DNA from: Ulva prolifera
Lineage: Eukaryota > Chlorophyta > Ulvophyceae > Ulvales > Ulvaceae
Assembly: GCA_023078555.1 (NCBI GenBank)
Contig: CM041198.1
Coordinates: forward strand, 11,413,874 to 11,477,873
Reading direction: 5' to 3'
Length of the DNA: 64,000 nucleotides
In this document: piece by piece, positions 55,845-64,000 of the stretch
Numbering within the stretch: the stretch's first letter is position 1
How the letters are laid out: each line of letters opens with the position of its first letter
Notes under the pieces: generated by a model
Told to the model about the DNA's origin: nothing
The model's input: only the letters and a program-made list of their open reading frames with translations
The model's database searches: none
Program-made: the position numbers and the translations under genes

Positions 55845-58480
55845 TTACACGTCAGCGGTCCAAAAATCTGTGGTGTTGTTTCTTACCCTGGGCATCACAG
55901 TTTTCAGAACGACGGCGCATCCCGCGGCCGGCGGCTTTCCCAAAACGACTCGCACTATCTCTCCCGCGATGATCTCGTCTCGCTGAGCCATTGTTCTGCG
56001 GAACAGACCGCTGGTGTTCAACATGCGTACTACTGTCGTCAATGTGCCCCCCTGCACATCATTTCCGGAATTGTAGTACTCAGCTGAAACAAGGTGCCTC
56101 ACCAGATACGGGACAATCAGTTAAGCCAAGGAGGCTTTCAAGAATACAAAAGTCCGCCGTGCACGCAGCACCTCCGTGAATTGATGTCTCCGCTTCAGCC
56201 TCCCCATCCCATCTCCCATGGCCTGCTAAAGCATCAAATGAATCATCGTATTCATCATTGTATTCTTCATGTTCAAGTTCTTGGGCTCTGATCAGGTTCA
56301 ACGTCTTTTCCACCAGGTCTTTCTTGGTCTTGTTGGAGTCGAGATCAAGCTGACATCGACCTGGACATATTAGATGCAGCTTGGTAGGGGGACCCGTGTG
56401 CCATTACTTACATGCACAAACTACATGAAACGCACCATAACTTGCCATCAATGCTACAGAAGGGGCTGGAGGTGCAATCAGCAGGCTTTCAGCACGGTCT
56501 ACCTTCATCTGCTGAAGGCTATCTGGAAGTGAGTCACTGAGCAACGCATTAGTCACCGCCTCCAATTGCCAGCCAATGTTCTGGAAGCATGCATCCAGGA
56601 AGTCAGCACTGTATGTAGGAAAAATGTCATGGATTGCTCTGATCATTCGTTTTTGGGTTGCTAGATCCGGTCTGGCTACATGTAAATCATTCGTGGGTTT
56701 AACAGCAGGGCCTGTGCGGGAAAGAATGTGCATCGCCGATGCTGAAGAAGGTGTACGCTGGCTATGTTGGGTGATGCTTCCATCCTCTTTGCCGCCACCC
56801 AGTATTGCCGAAAGGTACGCATACTCATCTTCATCAGCCTCCAGAACCTTGTCGTCAATCAGCTCTTCCACTGACTGCATCAGCCCATACCTGGGTAGTG
56901 CAGATAATAAACAGTGTGACGTATTCTGGTCTTGTACCTGAAGTATTCCATGATATTGAAGTCAAGTGTGGGCAGCTGAGCAGGACAATCTGCACAACAT
57001 AGCACAGAGCATTGCTTGAACAATGCACGGAGAGCGGCATACAGATTTTAAGTCCATGAGGAGTGGCAGCAGCTCATCTGATATGAACGCTTTGGAAATT
57101 CCAGCCGGCAGGATAGCTCTCTGTGAAGATATCTCTTTCAGAACACCATGATCGATCACGCGACATGAGAGCCACGCACATGACCCTGCCAATGCAGCCA
57201 GTGATTCTTGTTCTACATCTTCCAGTCGATTTCCAACTTTGGGTAGAAGTGTGTCATGCCAGTGGCTCATCGCCATCAAGAATGACCTGTCTGTGTTCAG
57301 GATCAGAAACCTCGAGATTTGTGGTGCAGAGGTAAGTGTGGCAACCAGTGAAGCGGATACATCTTCCATGCATCTCACGATTTCGTCGGCTGCTGCTGTG
57401 CCCCCCCTGACATGTCCCAGGCGAAGGCTGCTTCCAAGCTGTTCAAGATGAGACCCTGCAGCCGTGATTGCCGCACCAAGTTCAACTGCAGAGCATGAAA
57501 GTAAAATTCCGACAACAGCATGCATACAACATTGTCCGTCACTTGAACTAGACTGGACTCGGTGATCAGGTGATGCATTTTCACTTTGACTGGCATTCTC
57601 ACCTTGAAAGGATTCTTCTGCAAGAAGAGCCCGCAAGATGCTTGAACACGCCTGCTTTGCATCAAGCGAGTATATAGCACAAATATCGATTGCAGATGCA
57701 GCAGATAAATGCAGTTGGTGTAACAAAGTGCTGTGGCTGCTGCTCTGAACAGTATGAGCACGGCACAGCATGTCCATCACATGTTGTCGCAGTTGGAGCC
57801 ATGTTGCAACAGCACTTGCCGCTTGAGGAGCACCGATGTGATCATATGGACGCCTGTACATTGCAAAGGCAGTGAATGTGCAGTAGGCCGCCGGCTCATC
57901 TGCTCAAGGCACAAAGGAGTGTACAGGGAGTAATGCGACCGCGTTCACATGTGCAAATTGGTGGTGCGTTATCAGGAACGCACCACGAAAATCTCAGGAA
58001 GCTATCCAGGAACTTCCCAAATTTTTTTGAAACCAGTATATCTGCAAAAGCAGCATCGGGAAGGCGCAGCAACGAAGCCATTGAAGTGGCAAGTACCGAA
58101 AGTGATCGATCATCGCCAGCCCAGCTTGGTACAAAAGGGAAGAATGCGCAGTGCGACATGTTTGATAGTACTCTACTCAATATCTGCCTCTTTTCCGCCT
58201 GCTAAGGCTCTCCACGCATGGATTGGTTCGCGCTGAGCTTGCATAGCAGCTTCGGAGGCTTACCACGCGACAGACCCATTATTCTTCACATCATGCTTGA
58301 CACAATCTTATGCCGGCCTGCGATTTTAGCTCGCTCAAGCTGTACGCAGCTGTACCAGGATAGGTCATCATGCAGCCGCGGGCTCCATGCGTTCTTTCGT
58401 GGCTCTGCATCCACTTGAACCAGGTGGCTGTTGCAGAGACCAGATATGAAGTGTTTCGTCGACATCGTATAGCCTTTCAC
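55845..58480 (-). CDS. ASCC2: ASCC2-like protein (activating signal cointegrator complex subunit 2), CUE domain
   Basis: Minus-strand multi-exon gene. ASCC2 binds ubiquitin through a CUE domain and works with the ASCC3 helicase in DNA repair and in splitting stalled ribosomes. The N-terminal region (57896-58180) has SMASLLRLPDAAFADILVSK and KKFGKFLDSFLRFSW, matching the family's DxxFWxxV...LDSYLRY block. A long helical middle follows (56962-57861). The CUE domain is at about 56470-56650 (MIRAIHDIFPTYSADFLDAC, FQNIGWQLEAVTNALLSDSL). The acidic EHEEYNDEYDDSFDALAG stretch (about 56260) matches YEDEYDDTYDG of the human protein. A last block (55845-56102) may be the C-terminus (YYNSGNDVQGGTL). The first exon near 58220-58480 is uncertain. 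Exon limits are approximate. Confidence 0.78.
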
Positions 58481-58682
58481 AGTATCGTGTTCGGAAGTAG
58501 CATGCAGTGTCTGGCTTGCGCACGACCATCATGAGTGACACAAATATGCAGTCAATCTGTTGTTCTGAATGAGACTGATGTTGCCGTCTTGCAGGATCCT
58601 ACCTCCTATATAACTGGCTTTCATGTTGTTCCGAAACGCCAGTCTAAAGGTCTGATGTAGCCGTGCTGCAAAACGAAAGCTT

Positions 58683-60601
58683 TTACACACAAACTGACAC
58701 CCGGGTCATCATGCCGCAAGACAGATCCAGGAGCACGCAATCTGTTTCAACGTTGAGCTCAACGTCCTGTCGCATGTTATGTTTTCTGTTGCGATCCTCT
58801 CTTGTACCTGGCAAGTTTGCAACTCGCACCAGCCGGCAAGTTGTACCACATCTGAATGATCGGATTTGCTTCCCAACTCGTGGAGGCCAGATCTCAAGCA
58901 TGCCTTGCTTGGTCGCATACATTACCAAGTACATGGTGGAAGGTATGCGTCCGTCTGAAGCATGACCTGAGTCCCTGTGAAAGACCAGTAGACTATAAAT
59001 GGAATGTGACAAAAGAGAAAGGGGTCCGAACCTGCAGCGATGTCTGTGCACAGCATACCTCTGACAAACAGCCTCTTCCAAGTTGTAACTGCTGCTCACA
59101 TTGGCACTGCGATGTCTTGTCGTCTGGACGCGTCCTGTTCTTGCAACCAACCATCCTAATTGAGCATCCCTCCGTCCCTTCCAGATGCGGACAATGCAAT
59201 TGGTAGCTGTGTCGATCATCAAAACTCGACCTTTGTCATCGGTACAAGCTATTAAGGACAAATCTGGCGACGTGCAAAGTGACCCGATTGCACGATCATC
59301 TGCATCTAGTATCCATTCATGTACTGTGGCATGCATATCTCACAGTGTTTGCATGCCAGCAAAGTCAGATTATTGAGCAGCACAGACCTGCGATGATTCC
59401 CGCAACATCTGCTGTCGTTGGTACCAGACAAAGCAATGATGTACACGCAGATCGGATTCCAAAGGCCATGTTGCGGATGCGACATGCAATACCTGTGACG
59501 CCAAACCACCACCTGTCATGATGAGTAAACCTGACGACACTATCATGCGTTGAGACCCCAGATGACTTGCACTGTCCACAAGACAGCCATGCCAATGGTG
59601 GTCCCTCTCCAGTGCTGATCACTTTCATGCTTCCATGCTCATCTCGTCCATCGGGCTCAATCAGGTTCTCCAGGACCGAAGGGATGGGCTTGACACACAC
59701 GGCACCGCTACAATTCCTCAATCGCTTTGGCATTTCCGTTTTGTGCATGCAGAGGTAAATTTGGTTGTGCCCCTCACCACCGGACTCCTGTGTGTCGCTG
59801 ACATAGGCAGAATTGACTGCTGCAGCTGCAAACTCTTCTGCTGGAATTGAAACGATCGAGTGCGCTGCTGTCATTGAGAGACCACCGTTACTAAGTACAG
59901 GTGCTGCACCCTGAGGGCTCAGGTGAAAATGAGAGTGGTGGTGCTGCATACACAGGGCTTGCCCATAGATGTCAAACAAGCGGGACCCATTCGTTGTGAG
60001 CACCAGAAGCATCGCTGGCAGGGCGCGCTTGCACAAATGGCTGGTTACTGACGACGAGATCCATTGTAAACCAGTGATCTGAGTTCCTTCGAGTCGCTCA
60101 ATGATTAAGCCCTGGTTAATTTGCGGCGCGAGCAGGAGCCTGCCATGCGGTGTATCCCCATCGCCAACCAAGTGCCATATGACCAGGCTGCATCGCAGTG
60201 CAAATGCAGCCAATGACTCATCGAGCACTGCAATATGAGTTTCACTGAACACATGGTCCGCGAGAGCATGATAGTGGTGTGTGTCAACCTGCAGCAGCCT
60301 TGGCACTTCTGTGCTTGTCATAGAGCACATGTAAATAAGAGATCCCGAGCGCTACAAGTTCAGACGGGCTACGTGGAAGGTGCCAGGTGGATTCGGCGCA
60401 CACAACTCTGCTCTGGCAGTGCAAGAGTTTTTGCATGTCGCTGGTTCTGAGGTATGACGAGATAAACAGTTCAACTGGCCACCTATATTTGTCAGGCAGC
60501 GGTGACAAGGTGCGATTCAGGAAAAATAGGGCATAAGTTCGGCAGGGACGATCCAGCGAATCGCACTGAAATGGCCGACATCTGTCAGGAAAACAATGCA
60601 T
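58683..60601 (-). CDS. RAB3GAP2: RAB3GAP2 N-terminal domain protein (Rab3GAP regulatory subunit)
   Basis: The minus strand encodes a beta-propeller of the Rab3GAP regulatory type, in animals the non-catalytic partner of RAB3GAP1 in Rab3/Rab18 regulation. The upstream exon (59365-60330) has HIAVLDESLAAFALRCSLVI, ITGLQWI and LLVLTTNGSRLFDIYGQAL. The next (58683-59336) has AIGSLCTSPDLSLIACTDDK, GRVLMIDTATNCIVRIWKGR and DAQLGW, which is nearly the human IAxRMWKGYRDAQIGW signature. After an apparent intron come STMYLVMYATKQGMLEIWPP (human FLVIYAPRRGILEVW) and RSFRCGTTCRLV. An N-terminal exon lies at 60284-60601. The frame stops shortly after 58683, and the neighbouring ASCC2 gene begins within about 200 bp. 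There is therefore no room for the long C-terminal domain of the animal protein (about 1,390 residues). Confidence 0.75.
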
Positions 60602-61576
60602 ATGCAGTCAGCCTTACGACAGCAACGGAAAACCAGATGTGATGCGAGCAACACGGAAAGTGACTACTGATGACTGACAACGCACCCCTTCAGACAGCGC
60701 CGCGTGGATCCACTTCACATCTACTTGGGTTGTGAACTCGCTTTTGAAACTGTGTTGTTCAAATATGTGCATTTCGCCGTGGGCCACGTCACACCATCAA
60801 CCATCAACGTTGATACGAGAAATGTTATGCACTTCAGCAGATTGCGTGGACATGGGTCCTCGCTGGCCATCAACTGTCGCATAGGAGCAGGCACGAGCGA
60901 TACATGTGCCGGATCTATCCCGTGACATGTGTACTGCAGCTCGATGCGCTCTCTAGCATCAACGTAGAATAAATTCCTCCCACTAATAGATGCTACACAA
61001 GGATGCACTTACGCAAGTGGAAGACCATGACACCCGATGTACGGCCGCCGCTCAACGTCGTTGTGCAGTATGGTGGAAGTTCGGATCAAATTGGACACGA
61101 AGGTTGGGGATCCCCGACTGATTGTGAAGAAGATTCAAGGGGCCAGTCATGTTTTGTGGACCACCGACGCCACTTCTGCGCCGTTGCGTCGAAGTGCCAC
61201 GCCAAACTTTGCCATGCTGATTCGGACGGTTATAGGCAGTGACATAATGCGCATTATTTATGGACATCGGCGTCTTGCCACAAATTGTATACTTCGAACT
61301 AAGCCACAAGCGGCATGCTGCATCGGCTCTCATCCTGAATTTCATTCGCGGGATTTGCGACGCCAGAGGCGGGGGTGGTGCCACGTTCTGCAGTGTTGGC
61401 GCAAGCAGATTTTTCCTTCGTTTTACTAGGCGACGGTGGAGCCTCGTTCTGCATTGTGGGCGCACTCAAATTCTTCCCTTTGCTCTGTTATTGCTACCCA
61501 GTCATGGTCACCGGTTTGCAATTTGAATTTCCTAGCAGGTGCGGTAGTCGCGCAAACAAGTTTCCTGTTGTCTGAG
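60602..61576. other. Intergenic between RAB3GAP2 and SAP gene, with a loose repeat
   Basis: A minus-strand open frame at 60721-61008 could be a further 5' exon of RAB3GAP2, but it shows no motif. At 61370-61490 two imperfect copies of a segment built on CGTTCTGCA(G/T)TGT(T/G)GGCGCA lie side by side. A weaker third resemblance occurs near 61052-61090 (CGTCGTTGTGCAGTATGGTG). Confidence 0.4.
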
Positions 61577-62297
61577 CAAGAGTGAACGAGCTCTCTGATT
61601 TGCAGAGGCTTTATCGATGTAGGAAAGTCAGCGTCGCTGCTTTTCACACTTCCAAAGCTTCATGTTGCACGCCAAGAGAAAAGTATGCCACATACAGTTT
61701 CACCGCCACACATGCTTCGAACTTTCCTGGTCATGACTTAGATATGACTTGCATAATAATCCCATCGCTTGCAGTCCGGCAAAGCCTACCACCTACTGAT
61801 GGACTGATCGTTTTGCATGCAATCAGAGCAAGACGGATGACAGACTTATCATGCCATCAACAAGACTCGTCCGGAAAAAGTCAGAGGTGCAAAGCTGCGT
61901 CTCAAATGTTGTGACAACCCTTTTACGTCGTCGTACCTTGTGAGCAACTTGCATCGATACGAATCGTTCAGCTGGTATGTTGTTGTCCTGGTGCAGAAAG
62001 AGATTAGTGGTTGGCATCAAAGAAGAGCGGGCATCGTCAGACAAAAGAAGGCGCACTTCTAGCACACCAAATGGTCTCCATCACACGGTTGCACCGCGAC
62101 AGGAACCCCCTGGCGATTGTGTATCGTACGGTCGGGTGGTCTTCACAGCAGATGCTCTCGGACAAAAGACACTAGCAGATCTGAAGGACGTCTGTCGCAG
62201 TCGGGGCTTGTCTTCGAGAGGTAAGAAGGAGCACCTGTTACAGCGGATACTGACAAGCCAATTAGGACCATATAGTTATGGAGCAGAAGGTCCATGA
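61577..62297 (+). CDS. SAP-domain protein, C-terminal exon(s)
   Basis: The plus-strand frame 61977-62297 ends with a SAP domain: LGQKTLADLKDVCRSRGLSS, RGKKEHLLQRILTSQL (about 62158-62265). It fits the two-helix DNA/RNA-binding consensus (LxxxxLxxLKxxCRxRGLxxxGKKxxLxxRL). It is preceded by a basic KRRRTSST stretch that looks like a nuclear signal. SAP domains occur in DNA-repair and RNA-processing proteins, and nothing here says which. Upstream plus-strand open sequence at 61582-61914 could be an earlier exon. A SAP domain at the very C-terminus is a common layout. Confidence 0.6.
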
Positions 62298-63438
62298 GTT
62301 TGCATATGTGAAGGCTGAGTCGTCAAGCGCCTTCTGAAACCGTGGGAAGTAGCTGCTTGTACATCACTGCTTTCCAAAAAATCTTGGCTCCGGTGAGGAC
62401 AACAGGTGTTCAACGCATATAGCCCGAGCTAGGTCCAGCCTGCAATAATTAAAAAAGTGGTCGCTGCTATGTACCTGCACAGTTTGGCCCTGAAGTTGGA
62501 CCACCTGGAACCTCAATGCACTGAGCTGCATTTTGCACTGCCTTTTGTTGCACCATGCATCTACAGACATGCATAATCAACTCCGCGTTCTGCTGTGTGG
62601 CCATCTCTATGTGTAAGGGAATGGCGAGTCTGCTCCGCCAAAATCAGCGGAGTTACACTCGAGACTACCCCTTGTATTGACAATTTGAGCACAGCCGGGC
62701 CTGTGCTAGAGTAAGGTGACACAGCCACCTGTGACACCTTTGGTATTTGGGTACTCATTCACAGGACTGATGTCTAGCAGTTATTAGGTCACCGGCATGT
62801 TGGCTTAGTTGGTCTGTCTCTGGCTCATTTAGTGTTGTGTGTGTCTTCGTTGGTGCCAAGCCAAACCCTGTATCATGCCACCATGGGCTGGACCGTTCAT
62901 GACCACTTTCAATCCAGTTGCAATGCCCAAAGGTTTGACTTCTGGTTCACCTGACACAAGCAAAGTCTCTGTACTGCACTTTGACATGCTATGATTCATA
63001 ATGCATGTGTGCCACGCGTAAACGATGGACTGACACACAGGATGATCTTGTCGCCAACAACACGCATCCTCATGAGGCCTCAGGGCTTCTACACGACACT
63101 GGTAGATGCTTGTAAAATTCATGCCTTTCGTGCCATCTGGCGCCGTATCCTTGTTTTTATGAGTCGTGTAGATATCTGCTTGTGCGCAATACGGCACACA
63201 TCTTTCACTCATGTGCAACACGGCGTGAATTCTGTGCGATTGGGTCAGGCCTGGTTTGTTGAACTGCACCGTGGTCGGATGCATCGAATTGGATGATGGG
63301 CCGCACGGTGTCAACACGCACTACAATTCAGCATTGTCGGGTCTGACGTACTTCTGTGAGCCTTGCAAATGTTCGCGCTGTTCACGAAACTATCTGCTGG
63401 GATGTTACAGAATATATATCGTTGCCGATAGTCGCACT
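62298..63438. other. Intergenic, no gene recognised
   Basis: A minus-strand open frame at 62829-63317 has no recognisable family. It is more likely the region upstream of the ciliary gene. Confidence 0.35.
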
Positions 63439-64000
63439 ATGGACTGGACGAAAGTTACTGCCGACGCCTTGAATTGCACCGGCCGTAGTGTCCTGGACGT
63501 TTCTCCCTCAAGACTCGAATTTCCTGTGCATGGCTCTCATAATGCACGTCTGCGAGTGCAGGTGCTGATTTCAGTGTGCTTGTAGCACTTTGAACAGCAT
63601 CGTTTTGCGATCAGTTGTATTTTGCAAATCGGCAGGTGATCTTGCAGAACATAGGGCACAAGAGTCTGAGTCTGCACGTGAGGGCGCCTCGCAGCATCTC
63701 TCTTCTCCGTCATGTTCACGATTTTCGCCTTGCCCCTGGTATGCATGTGCATGTTGACATAGCGTACACAGGTGGTTCAGACCAAACGGCAAAACAACTG
63801 CAACAGGAAATAGTCCTCAAGCATGAAGGTGGCTATATGAGAATTCCGGTCATCTATAAATCCATATGTGCCCAGTTCGAGCTTCGAGGCGAGCTGGACT
63901 TCGGAGTGGTTTGTGCTGGGACCGACTTGTTGAGGCAACTGTCAGTACTCAACTGTGGAACCTCAACCGGGGCATGGTCTCTGCGCATCGAAAGTGACTG
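63439..64000 (+). CDS. ASH/MSP-fold ciliary protein, 5' end (runs off window)
   Basis: Exon 1 (63439-63561, 41 codons) starts MDWTKVTADALNCTGRSVLD and continues VSPSRLEFPVHGSHNARLRV. The donor CAG|GTGCTG and acceptor CGGCAG|GTGATC join it in frame to exon 2 (63636 onward). Exon 2 reads VILQNIGHKSLSLHVRAPRS, HDFRLAPGMHVHVDIAYTGG, then LDFGVVCAGTDLLRQLSVLN. This is the pattern of ASH (ASPM-SPD2-Hydin) immunoglobulin-like domains: LxF...VxLxNxGxxxLxxxV...LxPGMxVxVxIxYxG, with a second domain starting LDFGVV. Such tandem domains occur in central-apparatus and other ciliary proteins (HYDIN, CFAP65, CFAP47, DLEC1/FAP81). With two domains visible I cannot choose. An upstream in-frame ATG is possible, but the splice geometry and composition favour 63439. 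Confidence 0.75.

Overview
This is a nuclear window from a eukaryote, most likely a flagellated green alga. That placement is an inference from gene content: a polycystin-2 type channel with a very long, helix-rich first extracellular loop and a Notch-like CGDGICE...GRFGC motif (a layout I know from green-algal PKD2), a gene for an ASH-domain ciliary protein, and plant-like EXO84, RPT4 and U-box cyclophilin (PPIL2/PUB49) genes. Introns are GT-AG, mostly 70-200 bp, the longest about 1.1 kb. I saw no prokaryotic gene, rRNA, tRNA or CRISPR array.

Layout. (1) 0.5-8.5 kb: NUP188-like nucleoporin on the minus strand. (2) About 9.4-15.7 kb: PKD2-like channel on the plus strand, divergent from NUP188. 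(3) 16.2-32.9 kb: repeat island. It holds 3' ends of a LINE family joined to microsatellites, a 1.1 kb hAT transposon with intact TIRs and 8-bp target duplication, a Ty1/copia element with three LTRs that looks nested and recombined, a LINE RT fragment, an odd array of about 54-bp units between inverted repeats, and a second LINE copy with a long poly-G tract. (4) 33-42.7 kb: gene island with EXO84, RPT4 and PPIL2 on the plus strand and two doubtful minus-strand coding stretches. (5) 42.7-55.4 kb: second repeat island. It begins with a (CA)n run of about 120 bp, then Ty3/gypsy fragments, a copia LTR, a copia remnant of a second family, a copia-in-copia nest, a 130-bp near-perfect palindrome and a 44-base poly-C run. 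(6) 55.8-64 kb: ASCC2 and the RAB3GAP2 N-terminal propeller (both minus), a SAP-domain gene (plus) and the 5' end of the ASH-domain ciliary gene (plus).

The host genes are general machinery: nuclear pore, exocyst, proteasome, spliceosome-linked cyclophilin/ubiquitin ligase, ribosome-quality-control helper and Rab regulation. Two are ciliary. They form no pathway. The notable content is the transposon architecture and the divergent polycystin. Exon boundaries are given base by base only where reading frame and splice sites both agree (RPT4, PPIL2, the ASH gene and one PKD2 exon). The other gene models are approximate.
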